From Prosthecobacter sp. SYSU 5D2 (lineage in GTDB: Bacteria > Verrucomicrobiota > Verrucomicrobiia > Verrucomicrobiales > Verrucomicrobiaceae): DNA of 64,000 bases. The notes under the pieces are model-generated. The model did no database searches and had not been told where the DNA came from. It saw only the letters and a program-made list of their open reading frames with translations. This document shows positions 52,461 through 60,808 of the stretch, piece by piece. The stretch covers positions 124,001 to 188,000 of the forward strand of contig NZ_JBBYXL010000009.1 in the NCBI RefSeq assembly GCF_039655865.1, written 5' to 3'. Position 1 is the first letter of the stretch. The number at the start of each line of letters is the position of its first letter. The translations under genes were made by a program, and so were the position numbers.

Positions 52461-52592
52461 CATCACTCTCCGAGTGATGCGATCCACCCAAGGTCTGCTC
52501 ACCCCAACCTTCGCCTCCTCACCCAGGAAATGGTTTCAGCTAAAGCCCTGCACTCCCTTCCCGCGACTGCGGCGATCCGAGTGATGCAATCC
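52461..52592. repeat. CCGAGTGATGC direct repeats, first copy in a hairpin
   Basis: CATCACTC-TCC-GAGTGATG (52461-52479) is a perfect 8 bp stem. Its right arm extends to CCGAGTGATGC-GATCC at 52470-52485. The sequence recurs as CCGAGTGATGC-AATCC at 52577-52592, 107 bp later. It is a possible dispersed intergenic repeat, and its function is unknown. Confidence 0.45.
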
Positions 52593-52740
52593 CCCCTAAA
52601 CCTCTTCATCCCAGCCTTGTGTAATACAAGGATCAAGATTGCCCCCCTTACCCATAAAAAACCCTGCCTCCCGCCCCGCCCAGATCCACCCGGATCCAGA
52701 CAAAGACAAAAGACAGGGCTTAGCTAACTTTGGGCTTAAA

Positions 52741-54591
52741 TCACTTCGCCAGCAGCCGCTCCATGATCTTCTCCGTCCGCGCCACAATGCGCTGAGGATC
52801 ATCCAGCAGTCCGGCGGAAAGGAGCGCATTGTCCAGCACCTGCTCAGCCACCAGTTGGGCGCTCTCCGCATCGCTCTGGCTCAGGGCGGCCAGCTTTTTC
52901 ACGATCTCATGCCGTGGATTGATCTCCAGGATCACCTTCGGTGCCTCCACCTCGTCCGGCTTCATCACGCGCATCATCTGGCGCATCTGCGGGGTCATTT
53001 CACCATCAGGAGTGATGGCCAGCGCCGGGCTGTTCACCAGGCGCTTGCCGCTGCGCACTTCCTCCACACCGCTGGCCAGGCTGGTTTTCAGCCAGTCACA
53101 CAGCGTGGTGGTTTCGGCTTCACTAAGAGCCTCCCCTTCACTGGCCAGGTCACCCAGATCCACTTCATTGGAGTTCACCGCCTGGAGCTGCTTGCCGTCA
53201 AATTCACGCAGGCTGTTGACCACGTATTCGTCAATGGACTCATACAGATACAGCACCTCATATCCCTTGGATTTGAAAGCCTCCACATACGGGCCGGTCT
53301 CGATGGTATTCCGTGAAGGGGCCACCTGGTAATAGATCGCCTTCTGGTCCTCCTTCATGCGGGAAACATAATCCGTCAGGCCAATGACCTCACCCTTCTC
53401 TGTCAGGCTGGATTCAAAACGCAGCAGCTTGGCGATGGCATCCCGGTTCAGGAAATCCGTGGCCACGCCTTCCTTGAAAAAGCGGCTGAACTTCGCATAA
53501 AACTCCTGGTACTTCTTCGCGTCATCCTGCGCTTCCTTGTCCAGAAACTTCAGCAGGCGCTTCGTCACCACCTCTCCCAGCTTGCGCACCAGCGCGCTGT
53601 CCTGCATGGACTCGCGGGAGATGTTCAGCGGCAGGTCCTCGCTGTCAATCACGCCACGCACGAAGCGCATCCACTCCGGCAGCAGCTTCTTCGGGTGCGG
53701 GTCAATGAGCACCTTCTTGCAGTACAAGCCCACCGCCGGCTCCATCTGGCCCATGCCAAAGGCTTCCATGTTCTGGTCCGGCAGGAACAGCAGCGCATTG
53801 ATCACCAGCGGCGCATCCGCCTGGAAGTGCAGGCGGTAGCTCGGCTCATCAAAGGCATGCGCCGTGAACTGGTAAAACGCCTTGTACTGCTCCTCCGTCA
53901 CCTCATCTTTGCTCTTCAGCCAGATGGCCTCCACCGTGTTCACACGCTCGCCATTGAGCTGGATCGGGAAGCCGACAAAGTTGGAATACTTGCCCAACAC
54001 ACTCTTCACCCGGTCCGGGCGGCAGAACTCCAGCGCATCCTCTTTCAGCTTGATGACGATGCGGCTGCCGCGCACCTGGTCGGGTGATTCCTCAATGCTA
54101 TACGTGCCTGCACCCGTGCTGCTCCACACCAGGTGCTCGCCCTCATTGCGCCAGGAGTGAGTGTAAACGCTGACTTCCTCCGCGACCATGAAAGCACTGT
54201 AAAAACCGACACCAAACTGGCCGATCAAAGACGCCTCATTGGACTTGCCCGCATTCTTCAGGGCCGCCGCAAAAGCCTTCGAGCCTGAATGCGCAATGGT
54301 GCCCAGGTTTTCCACCAGCTCATTGCGCGTCATGCCGATGCCGTGATCCGCGATGGTCAGCGTACCGGCGGTCTCATCCGTGGTGATGTTGATTTCCAGC
54401 GGCAGCTCGGCACCGAAGACTTCCTTCTCGGTGAGCTGCGTGAGCCTCATTTTCTCCAGGGCGTCCGCCGCATTGGACACCAGCTCACGGATGAAGATTT
54501 CGCGGTCGGTGTAGAGGCTGTGGATGACGATGTCCAGGACCTGTTTGACCTCTGCCTGGAACTCATGCGTACTGCCGGTTGTATTGCTCAT
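52741..54591 (-). CDS. htpG: Molecular chaperone HtpG (Hsp90)
   Basis: This 616-residue protein has the bacterial Hsp90 layout. The N-terminal GHKL ATPase carries IFIRELVSNAADALEKMRL at 32-50 (catalytic Glu36 and Asn40), DHGIGMTRNELVENLGTIAHS near 84, and IGQFGVGFYSAFMVAEE near 122. The middle domain shows RGVIDSEDLPLNISRE near 325 and the C-terminal dimerisation part ends at RTEKIMERLLAK. It starts HEFQAEVKQVLDIVIHSLY, the family's conserved first helix. It is an ATP-dependent cytosolic folding chaperone. No heat-shock operator such as CIRCE was seen in the short leader (54592-54650). Confidence 0.96.
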   Translation of the reverse strand: MSNTTGSTHEFQAEVKQVLDIVIHSLYTDREIFIRELVSNAADALEKMRLTQLTEKEVFGAELPLEINITTDETAGTLTIADHGIGMTRNELVENLGTIAHSGSKAFAAALKNAGKSNEASLIGQFGVGFYSAFMVAEEVSVYTHSWRNEGEHLVWSSTGAGTYSIEESPDQVRGSRIVIKLKEDALEFCRPDRVKSVLGKYSNFVGFPIQLNGERVNTVEAIWLKSKDEVTEEQYKAFYQFTAHAFDEPSYRLHFQADAPLVINALLFLPDQNMEAFGMGQMEPAVGLYCKKVLIDPHPKKLLPEWMRFVRGVIDSEDLPLNISRESMQDSALVRKLGEVVTKRLLKFLDKEAQDDAKKYQEFYAKFSRFFKEGVATDFLNRDAIAKLLRFESSLTEKGEVIGLTDYVSRMKEDQKAIYYQVAPSRNTIETGPYVEAFKSKGYEVLYLYESIDEYVVNSLREFDGKQLQAVNSNEVDLGDLASEGEALSEAETTTLCDWLKTSLASGVEEVRSGKRLVNSPALAITPDGEMTPQMRQMMRVMKPDEVEAPKVILEINPRHEIVKKLAALSQSDAESAQLVAEQVLDNALLSAGLLDDPQRIVARTEKIMERLLAK

Positions 54592-54698
54592 AGGGAGTTA
54601 ATAGAAGAGATTTGGGGTTAAAAACGGGCGCAGAGAATAGGCGGTCTCCGCCGCCTGTCAAAGGCCGCCTCCATATCACCTCCCCATCGTCTTCCCAC

Positions 54699-55670
54699 TC
54701 AGCACACCACCACCCCGTCCGCCCGCATCTGCCGGTACCATTCCACATAAGCCGGCACGCCTTCGGAGATGGTCGTCTGCGGGCTGAAATTCAGCCACTT
54801 CCGTGCCTTGGTCACGTCAGCAGATGTCAGCGGCACATCCCCAGGCTGCTCGGGAAGCTGGTTGATAACCGCTTTTTTTCCCACCGCCTTCTCGATGGTG
54901 GTGATGAGGTCATTCAGCGTCACCGTCTGCGAACCGCCCAGGTTAAAAATGTCACAAATCGGTCCGTTGCGATAATTCACTGCTCCGATGATGCCATCCA
55001 CGATGTCGTGGACAAAGGTGTAGTCACGCGCCGTGTGCCCTTCCCCAAATTTGTCTATCGGCTTCCCCTCATCAATCAGCCGTGTGAATTTGGAGATGGC
55101 CAGGTCCGGCCGCTGCCGCGGGCCATACACAGTGAAAAACCGCAGGCACACCGTCTTGATGCCGTACAAGTGGCTGTAGTTGGAGCACATCTGCTCCCCC
55201 GCCATCTTTGTCATCGCATACGGGCTGATGGTCTGTAAAATCGGGTCCTCCTCGCTGAAGGGCACCTTTTTGTTCACCCCATAGACGGAGGAGCTGCTGG
55301 CGAAGACGAAGTGCTTGCAGCCCGTGAGCCGCGCCCCCTCCAGCAGGTTGAACGTCCCTTTGATGTTCGTATCAATATAAAGTTCCGGCTGCTCAATCGA
55401 AGGCCGCACCCCGGCCCGCGCCGCCAGATGGATCACCGCATCGAATCGCCCTTCTTCAAACAACCGCCGGATCAGCGGCGCATCCGTCAGCTCTCCTTCA
55501 ACCAGGCGCACACGTTCATCAAAAGCGCGCAGATTGGCCCGCTTGATGGCCGGATTATAGTAGTCGTTGATGCTGTCAAAAACCGTCACCTCATGGGCTC
55601 CATCCTGCAGCAGACGTTCGACAGTGTGGGAGCCGATGAATCCGGCACCGCCGGTAACAAGAATCTTCAT
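54699..55670 (-). CDS. NAD-dependent nucleotide-sugar epimerase (UDP-glucuronate 4-epimerase-like)
   Basis: This protein has 323 residues from the ATG at 55670; the frame upstream to 55796 gives unrelated residues. The start MKILVTGGAGFIGSHTVERL carries the GGAGFIGSH NAD motif. VIHLAARAGVRPSIEQPELY near 72 is typical of UDP-glucuronate/UDP-galacturonate epimerases. HFVFASSSSVYGVNKKVPF near 111, the catalytic Tyr-x-x-x-Lys in ISPYAMTKMAGEQMC near 138, and LRFFTVYGPRQRPDLAI near 165 follow. Such enzymes supply UDP-galacturonate for surface polysaccharide. The TraB/GumN gene upstream (82 bp away) is on the same strand. Confidence 0.9.
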   Translation of the reverse strand: MKILVTGGAGFIGSHTVERLLQDGAHEVTVFDSINDYYNPAIKRANLRAFDERVRLVEGELTDAPLIRRLFEEGRFDAVIHLAARAGVRPSIEQPELYIDTNIKGTFNLLEGARLTGCKHFVFASSSSVYGVNKKVPFSEEDPILQTISPYAMTKMAGEQMCSNYSHLYGIKTVCLRFFTVYGPRQRPDLAISKFTRLIDEGKPIDKFGEGHTARDYTFVHDIVDGIIGAVNYRNGPICDIFNLGGSQTVTLNDLITTIEKAVGKKAVINQLPEQPGDVPLTSADVTKARKWLNFSPQTTISEGVPAYVEWYRQMRADGVVVC

Positions 55671-55752
55671 GATGAGTTGGAGTATGGGGAACCTCCGGCA
55701 AACCGGAAGCTTTTGCAACCGCGACCGGCATGCCCCCCGCGAAGCAAATCCG

Positions 55753-56670
55753 TTACAGGCCCTCGACCTCCCGGTAGTGCCGCACCGTAAAACCACGCTT
55801 TTTCAGCAGCGGGATCAGCCCCTTGTCTGCGGCAAAGTGGCCGGTGCCCACAAGCACCATCACTTTTTCCCCCTTCTCCAGCATCTCCACCAGGCGGTCC
55901 ATCCAGGCCTCATTGCGGTTATAGAGAAACAGATCCATCAAGTCCGGGAACTTGGCCTGCTCGCGAAAAAGCATCTCCGTCAGCTCATCCAGCTTCCCAT
56001 GTTTCCAGGAGTCAATCATCTTGTCGAATTCCTTGGGCAGGGTGCTCACCTCCCCCAACGTCTGCACCAGCATCTCATTCTGCTGGGCAGGGGTCAGCTT
56101 CGCAAAAAGCTGCAGCTGAAACTCCACGCTCTCCAGGCCGGAAGCCGGCTTCTCATCACGTTTGGCACGTTCTTCAAAATGATGGTCCACCCCCTTTTCA
56201 GGCCGCGCCCCCAATGCCGCATACTCGGTGGCGGTGATCAGCAAGGACACAAACCAGGGACGATACTGGTTCAGGGTGGCCGCATTCATCCCCCGGGTGG
56301 CCGCCCACGCCTTCACACCGGCCCAGGTCTCCGCACTCACCTCAGCCTCCAAGGACTCTCCCGGACCATACGTACCCAGCTCCCGCATCCGCGAGGTCAT
56401 CGAAGGACCGTCTCCCGCGCCCGGCGGCAGCTCAAACACCACCCGGTCAGAGTTCGCATACGCCCCCTCATACGCTGGTGACAGAGGGTAATCAGCATCC
56501 CGCAGGATGTGGATCGTCCCGCACAGATACAGCCGCCCACCGGTCTCCGGCGCGTCCACCACCCACACACTCCCTGCCACCTCCGGGTCCGATACAGGTG
56601 TATCCGGCGTGCGCTGCGCCGCCACGTCAGGGCTGCAGGACGTCAGAAAAAACAGGCAGCCAGCCGCCAT
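55753..56670 (-). CDS. TraB/GumN family protein, probable lipoprotein
   Basis: This protein has 305 residues from the ATG at 56670; an ATG at 56706 adds twelve. The N-terminus MAAGCLFFLTSCSPDVAAQ carries a lipobox LTSC. The TraB/GumN (TIKI-like) motifs are the N-terminal LYLCGTIHILRD and the C-terminal VMVLVGTGHFAADKGLIPLL, the two GxxH elements proposed to bind metal. A conserved Glu lies in DRVVFELPPGAG. Eukaryotic TIKI members are metalloproteases. Bacterial members are mostly uncharacterised, so peptidase activity is inferred. Confidence 0.85.
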   Translation of the reverse strand: MAAGCLFFLTSCSPDVAAQRTPDTPVSDPEVAGSVWVVDAPETGGRLYLCGTIHILRDADYPLSPAYEGAYANSDRVVFELPPGAGDGPSMTSRMRELGTYGPGESLEAEVSAETWAGVKAWAATRGMNAATLNQYRPWFVSLLITATEYAALGARPEKGVDHHFEERAKRDEKPASGLESVEFQLQLFAKLTPAQQNEMLVQTLGEVSTLPKEFDKMIDSWKHGKLDELTEMLFREQAKFPDLMDLFLYNRNEAWMDRLVEMLEKGEKVMVLVGTGHFAADKGLIPLLKKRGFTVRHYREVEGL

Positions 56671-56752
56671 GAGATGACAATAATAAAACACCCCCGATTC
56701 AAACACGGCCAGCGCCCGCCTTGCAACCGGGATATTAACCGCTCCCGCCCCT

Positions 56753-56809
56753 CATTCGTCACTCGCATTTCACCACTTCGCGGTTGCTCCCCTGCCCAGG
56801 AACTCCTAC
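56753..56809. repeat. Short intergenic repeats CATTCGTCA and AGGAACTCCTAC
   Basis: CATTCGTCA at 56753-56761 is shared with the tandem at 18021 and the copy at 61839. AGGAACTCCTAC at 56798-56809 recurs exactly at 62773-62784. Both lie in the leader of rpe. Confidence 0.4.
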
Positions 56810-56829
56810 CGAATCCCCATACCTCTGCC

Positions 56830-57504
56830 ATGACTCACGAAACACCCCTCATCCTGCCCTCCCTCCTTGCTGCCGACTGGTCCAAAGTCGCCGCTGAAGT
56901 GAACCGCGCTGAAGAAGCCGGCGTCCAGTGGCTGCACCTGGACGTCATGGACGGGGCCTTTGTGGACAATATCTCCTTCGGCCCCCAGATGGTCCAGACC
57001 GTGCGCAAATGCACCGGCATGTACCTGGACGTCCATCTCATGATCCACCGCCCGGACCATTACCTGGAGCGCTTTCTCCACGCCGGGGCAGACAACATCA
57101 CCATCCATGTTGAGGCCCGCTATGACACCTCCGTGCTGGAGACCCTGCGCCGCATCCGCGCGGCCGGAAAGCACGCCGGCATCGCCCTGCACCCGGACAC
57201 CCCGTTTGAAGCCGCCCTTCCCTATGTGAACGACATAGACCTCCTTCTCGTCATGACCGTCGTCCCCGGCTTCGGCGGCCAGCCCTTCATGGAAAAGGAG
57301 ACCATGCCCAAGCTCGCCGCCGCCCGCGATTACCGCGATGCCCATGGCTTGAAATATCATTTGGAGGTGGATGGCGGCATCTACCCGACTACCGCCCCCA
57401 TCGCCAAGGCAAATGGAGCCAATCTCTTCGTCTGCGGCACCTCCTTCTTCGGCCCCGCCAATACCCATGAGGCCATGGCCGGGCTGATGACCAGCATTGG
57501 ATGA
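56830..57504 (+). CDS. rpe: Ribulose-phosphate 3-epimerase
   Basis: This 224-residue TIM barrel starts at the ATG at 56830. The open frame upstream to 56509 is antisense to the TraB gene. Catalytic and metal ligands are recognisable: His36 and Asp38 in WLHLDVMDGAFVDNISFGP, His69 in MYLDVHLMIHRPDHYL, VMTVVPGFGGQPFMEKET near 140, and Asp in YHLEVDGGIYPTTAP near 180. The phosphate-binding end is ANLFVCGTSFFG. It interconverts ribulose-5-phosphate and xylulose-5-phosphate in the pentose phosphate pathway. Confidence 0.95.
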   Translation: MTHETPLILPSLLAADWSKVAAEVNRAEEAGVQWLHLDVMDGAFVDNISFGPQMVQTVRKCTGMYLDVHLMIHRPDHYLERFLHAGADNITIHVEARYDTSVLETLRRIRAAGKHAGIALHPDTPFEAALPYVNDIDLLLVMTVVPGFGGQPFMEKETMPKLAAARDYRDAHGLKYHLEVDGGIYPTTAPIAKANGANLFVCGTSFFGPANTHEAMAGLMTSIG

Positions 57505-57621
57505 AAGCTCTCTAAATATATGCAGTATTTCTCACAAGCTCTGCTGCAAAGATGAACTTGACGAAACCGTCACTTGTAAAGGATTCTAACCCTGCAGTCA
57601 GACCCTCATCCAACACACTCC

Positions 57622-58317
57622 ATGAAGACAAAAATCGCATTCATTGCAGCCTCACTCGCCGTCCTGGCCTCTCCCCTGAGGGCGGACATTGTCGAAGCCA
57701 ATGTCACCATCGCGTTGAAATTCTACGCCAACACCACAGATTCGGTCGAAAAAGGTAATTCTGAAATTCTGAATTATCAGACCGGCACCATCAAAAACTC
57801 AGACATCATTGAGGCGGTTAATTTTGCCCTCTTTGAAGATGAAGCAGATGACTATTCGCCCAAATCCAAAATCATCCGCCAGGATGAATTTAATGATAAC
57901 GGCAGCCTTCTGGCCACGAGGTATCTTATCCGCGACAAAGCCAAGGAGGCGGACCTGGATGTCACGAATCTCATTGATATTGATTCCCTCGAGGAAGTCG
58001 TGAAATACAAGTTTTCCACCGTCACAGGCGCTGGCACGGTCAACCTTATCAGCAACAGCAGATACCAGTTTCTTTTTGATCCGGAATCCCCGGAAACCAG
58101 CGAGGAACTCGACCTGTTTGGCATTGACCGTTCCACGATCAAAGTGGTGATGGTCAAGAGCACCGAAAACTTTGTGGATCTTCTCAGCTTCAGTTCAAAA
58201 GTCAGCGGCTATGGCTACTTCTTCCCCCTTAAGTTTGATGACTTTTATGAAGGGATCGCCGAAGGCACCATCAAAGTCTCGGGAGCCAAAGTCTTCCCGA
58301 CACCGCCAGACACGTGA
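57622..58317 (+). CDS. Secreted protein of unknown function, paralogue A
   Basis: This 231-residue protein has a signal peptide (MKTKIAFIAASLAVLASPLRA). The mature part is beta-rich and acidic, with no Cys and no recognised motif. It clearly resembles the protein at 59206: a shared MKTK start, KGN.E near 40, a central DNGS...YLIRDKAKEADLDV block near 90, G-x-G-T-V-N, and the ending EGTIKVSGAKVFP against ASGSVKFSGAKII. The pair is separated by a HEAT-like gene. A strong terminator follows 10 bp after the stop, so this gene is transcribed separately from the next. Function unknown. Confidence 0.75.
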   Translation: MKTKIAFIAASLAVLASPLRADIVEANVTIALKFYANTTDSVEKGNSEILNYQTGTIKNSDIIEAVNFALFEDEADDYSPKSKIIRQDEFNDNGSLLATRYLIRDKAKEADLDVTNLIDIDSLEEVVKYKFSTVTGAGTVNLISNSRYQFLFDPESPETSEELDLFGIDRSTIKVVMVKSTENFVDLLSFSSKVSGYGYFFPLKFDDFYEGIAEGTIKVSGAKVFPTPPDT

Positions 58318-58327
58318 TTGTTTCTGC

Positions 58328-58366
58328 AAGCGGTGCCTGTCTTTCTTGGACAGGCACCGCTTTTTT
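58328..58366 (+). terminator. Rho-independent terminator
   Basis: AAGCGGTGCCTGTC pairs with GACAGGCACCGCTT around a 7 nt loop and runs into TTTTTT. Because it lies inside the longest possible frame of the next gene (open from 58314), it rules out that early start. Confidence 0.95.
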
Positions 58367-58382
58367 ATGCTTACATCCCGCC

Positions 58383-58988
58383 ATGCAAATGAAAAAGACC
58401 CTGTGGCTGCTGGTGGCCATCCCCCTCGTTTCCCTGGTCCTCTGGGCGGCCTACAAAGCAGGAGGAGACAGTGCGCGCACAGCGGTTTCTGCGCCAATCA
58501 ACCCGGCCGAAGATCCGGCCCCACCTGCTCCACGCAAAAAGCCCCTTCTTGGACAACCTGCCCAGGTGACATCAGTGACGCCTCTGAATCCAGCCGAACA
58601 ACAAGCCGCATTGGATGAAGGCGAACTCATTTCAGACCTCTTTGATGCTGCCACCGAAGGCACGCCTGAAAAAACAGAAGCTGTCTATGCCGCACTGAGC
58701 CATCCGAACGATGCCGTGCGGGAAGGAGCCCTGGATGCCATCATCCAGCACATGGGGCGGGAGTCCATTCCCAGGCTGCGTGCGGCCTTAGCGGCCGCCA
58801 GAACGCCGGAGGAAAAGACCCGCCTCACCGAAGCCATCGAATTCATCGAACTGCCCACATTAAGCGAAATCCGAGGAGCTTCGGATGCCCCGCGCCCCCG
58901 GCGCGAACAGGTCACCGGCCAGAAACCCGCCCGGCCCGACTCCCCTCCCTTGGTCCGCAAAAAAAACCCGCCTTTGCAGCAGGAGTAA
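58383..58988 (+). CDS. Membrane-anchored HEAT-like repeat protein, unknown function
   Basis: This protein has 201 residues from the ATG at 58383; an ATG at 58389 is equally good. An N-terminal transmembrane anchor (MKKTLWLLVAIPLVSLVLWA) is followed by a Pro/Ala-rich linker. A helical-repeat region covers about 85-165 (EAVYAALSHPNDAVREGALD, AIIQHMGRESIPRLRAAL, EKTRLTEAIEFIELPTL), which reads as HEAT/armadillo-like pairs. The tail is Arg/Pro-rich. It sits between two paralogous secreted proteins, each with its own leader. It may be a scaffold or assembly factor for them, but there is no direct evidence. Confidence 0.65.
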   Translation: MQMKKTLWLLVAIPLVSLVLWAAYKAGGDSARTAVSAPINPAEDPAPPAPRKKPLLGQPAQVTSVTPLNPAEQQAALDEGELISDLFDAATEGTPEKTEAVYAALSHPNDAVREGALDAIIQHMGRESIPRLRAALAAARTPEEKTRLTEAIEFIELPTLSEIRGASDAPRPRREQVTGQKPARPDSPPLVRKKNPPLQQE

Positions 58989-59114
58989 CAAGGCCCGCGA
59001 TCCCCCCTCGAATCCGACATTTGTCTGGACGCCGACAGAAAAATCCTGTCCCGACCATGCATAATGCCCAGCTGATTCATATAGAACAATAACCCCGTCT
59101 TTTAGAAAAGAGCA

Positions 59115-59141
59115 GTAACCCCGCCCGGTTTTTGGGGCTAC
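59115..59141 (+). other. Leader hairpin before secreted paralogue B
   Basis: GTAACCCC and GGGGCTAC pair (one mismatch) across an 11 nt loop, 64 nt before the ATG at 59206. The AACCCCG sequence also occurs 26 nt earlier. It is a possible RNA structure or regulator site. No match to a known riboswitch was recognised. Confidence 0.3.
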
Positions 59142-59205
59142 TTAAATCAAGGCCCTGCTCTGCCTGCGAATTTCTCCAGGCCGCAGCGAATGGCTCCCCC
59201 CACCC

Positions 59206-59850
59206 ATGAAAACCAAATCCCTACTCGCCGCCCTTCTTTTTGCCAGCACCGCTGCAGCCTCAGCAGATGAAACTGTGGAGATTAACATGCTCTTTACCCT
59301 GAAAGTCCATGAGCAGAATGCCACTGTCACAAAAGGGAACATTGAGACTGATAGCTTTCGGGTTTTCAGCGTGAAGACCTTCGATATCATTCAGATGATT
59401 GGCCTGAAGGAAGGACGTCTTTTCAGCAAAAAAGCCCGGCTCCTGGCTCAACTTACTTTTGATAACAATGGCCAGACCGGCTCCTCCTTCCTGATCCGTG
59501 ACCCAGGCCAGAGTGATCTGGTTGTCTCGTCATACTTTCCCAGCAACACCCCCTATGCCGTCACTAAATCCAAACTTAATTTGGACAAAAAAACTGGAAC
59601 AGGCAATGTCGTCGGCCAGGCTACGATAGACGTCCAACTGAATGGCGAGGATGAGGGGTTTTATCTCATCGGTCCTCTCAAAGCCAACGTCCGCGATGTA
59701 CAGGCTCCCGCAGCGGCAGATGTCATCGTGCAGCTAACCAATCTGACCATCAATGCCAGCGGGGGCAGCAAAATCGGTGCGGCCCCGAATACAAAGAACG
59801 GGTATGCCTCCGGCAGCGTTAAATTCTCCGGGGCCAAGATCATCAAATAA
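59206..59850 (+). CDS. Secreted protein of unknown function, paralogue B
   Basis: This 214-residue protein has a signal peptide (MKTKSLLAALLFASTAAASA). It shares its plan with the protein at 57622: VEINMLFTLKVHEQNATVTK then GNIE, FSVKTFDIIQMIGLKEGRLF, TFDNNGQTGSSFLIRDPGQS, and the ending YASGSVKFSGAKIIK. The mature domain is beta-rich with no catalytic signature. Overall identity by eye is low apart from the shared blocks, so the two have diverged since duplication. The EamA transporter gene follows after 33 bp and could be cotranscribed. Confidence 0.75.
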   Translation: MKTKSLLAALLFASTAAASADETVEINMLFTLKVHEQNATVTKGNIETDSFRVFSVKTFDIIQMIGLKEGRLFSKKARLLAQLTFDNNGQTGSSFLIRDPGQSDLVVSSYFPSNTPYAVTKSKLNLDKKTGTGNVVGQATIDVQLNGEDEGFYLIGPLKANVRDVQAPAAADVIVQLTNLTINASGGSKIGAAPNTKNGYASGSVKFSGAKIIK

Positions 59851-59883
59851 TTCCGCATTCAGATACTGGCAGAGCTGCCCGGG

Positions 59884-60801
59884 ATGTGGCAGAGGCAGCG
59901 CGTGCGTGATTACCTGCTGCTGCATCTCGTCATCCTGGCCTGGGGCTTCACCGCCATCCTGGGCAAGCTCATCACGCTTCCTCCAGTCGAGGTCGTCCTG
60001 TGGCGCACCGCCATGGCTGCCGCCGGTTTCGCCATCCTGGCACGCTGCCGGGGCCGCCGCCTTAATGTCCCGCGCAGTGAGCTGTGGAAAATGCTCGGCG
60101 TCGGTTCCCTCCTTGGGCTGCACTGGGTACTTTTCTTCGCCTCCGCCAGGCTGGCCACCGCAAGCGTCAGTCTCGCCGCCCTGCCCACGGCCATGCTCTG
60201 GTGCAGCCTCATCGAGCCCTATGTGGACGGCACCCGCCGCTGGCGGCCCTGGGAACTTGCTGTGGGAGCAGTCATCATGGGGGCCGTGTGGATGATCTAT
60301 GAGGTGGAGTTGCAATATTGGTTAGGCTTCACAGTCGGCATCGCCGCCGCCTTCCTGGCCGCACTCTTTGCCGTCATTAACAAGCAGCTCGTGGCCCAGT
60401 GGCATTACAGCGTCATGGGTTATTACCAGATGCTCGGCGCGCTCCTCATCACCGTCCTCGCCTGGCTCGTCACCCCGCCTTTTCACCTCGCCATTCCTGG
60501 CGCGGGGGATGCTTTCTGGCTCTTCATCCTGGCCAGTATTTGCACCGTCGGTGCTTATGCTGGTTACATGGTCGTGCTGCGCCGCATGTCTGTCTTCACG
60601 GTGAATGTCGTTTACAATCTGGAGCCCGTTTATGGCATCATCCTCGCGGTCCTCATCTTCGGCTCGCAGGAGCACATGAGCGGCGGCTTTTACCTCGGGG
60701 CCGGCATCATCATCGGCAGCGTCCTGCTGGTACCATGGCTTAACCGATGGATCACCGGAGTACGCACACCCGCCGCTAAAGTGCCGCCTTTCGTGCCGTA
60801 A
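59884..60801 (+). CDS. EamA/DMT-superfamily transporter
   Basis: This 305-residue inner-membrane protein has ten predicted helices in two EamA repeats. The first repeat starts YLLLHLVILAWGFTAILGKL with the family W-G, and the second near LGFTVGIAAAFLAALFAVIN. Conserved LEPVYGIILAVLIFGSQEHM lies near 255, the usual E-P at the start of helix nine, followed by a GAGIIIGSVLLV helix. Members export amino acids or metabolites, and the substrate is unknown. The amidohydrolase gene starts 8 bp after its stop, suggesting cotranscription. Confidence 0.88.
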   Translation: MWQRQRVRDYLLLHLVILAWGFTAILGKLITLPPVEVVLWRTAMAAAGFAILARCRGRRLNVPRSELWKMLGVGSLLGLHWVLFFASARLATASVSLAALPTAMLWCSLIEPYVDGTRRWRPWELAVGAVIMGAVWMIYEVELQYWLGFTVGIAAAFLAALFAVINKQLVAQWHYSVMGYYQMLGALLITVLAWLVTPPFHLAIPGAGDAFWLFILASICTVGAYAGYMVVLRRMSVFTVNVVYNLEPVYGIILAVLIFGSQEHMSGGFYLGAGIIIGSVLLVPWLNRWITGVRTPAAKVPPFVP

Positions 60802-60808
60802 TCACCCC

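Larger units (their letters stand above)
52376..52740. other. 365 bp convergent intergenic region between amt and htpG
   Basis: It contains the amt terminator (52416-52450), then a pair of CCGAGTGATGC repeats (52470, 52577), then CT-rich sequence up to the htpG stop. No coding potential with a recognisable product is seen. A weak CCCTG/CAGGG pairing around 52670-52725 could be the htpG end on the minus strand. Confidence 0.5.

Noticed and set aside
58314-58382. GTG start for the HEAT-like protein
   Set aside because: A strong intrinsic terminator (58328-58366) lies within it and the membrane anchor begins at 58389.
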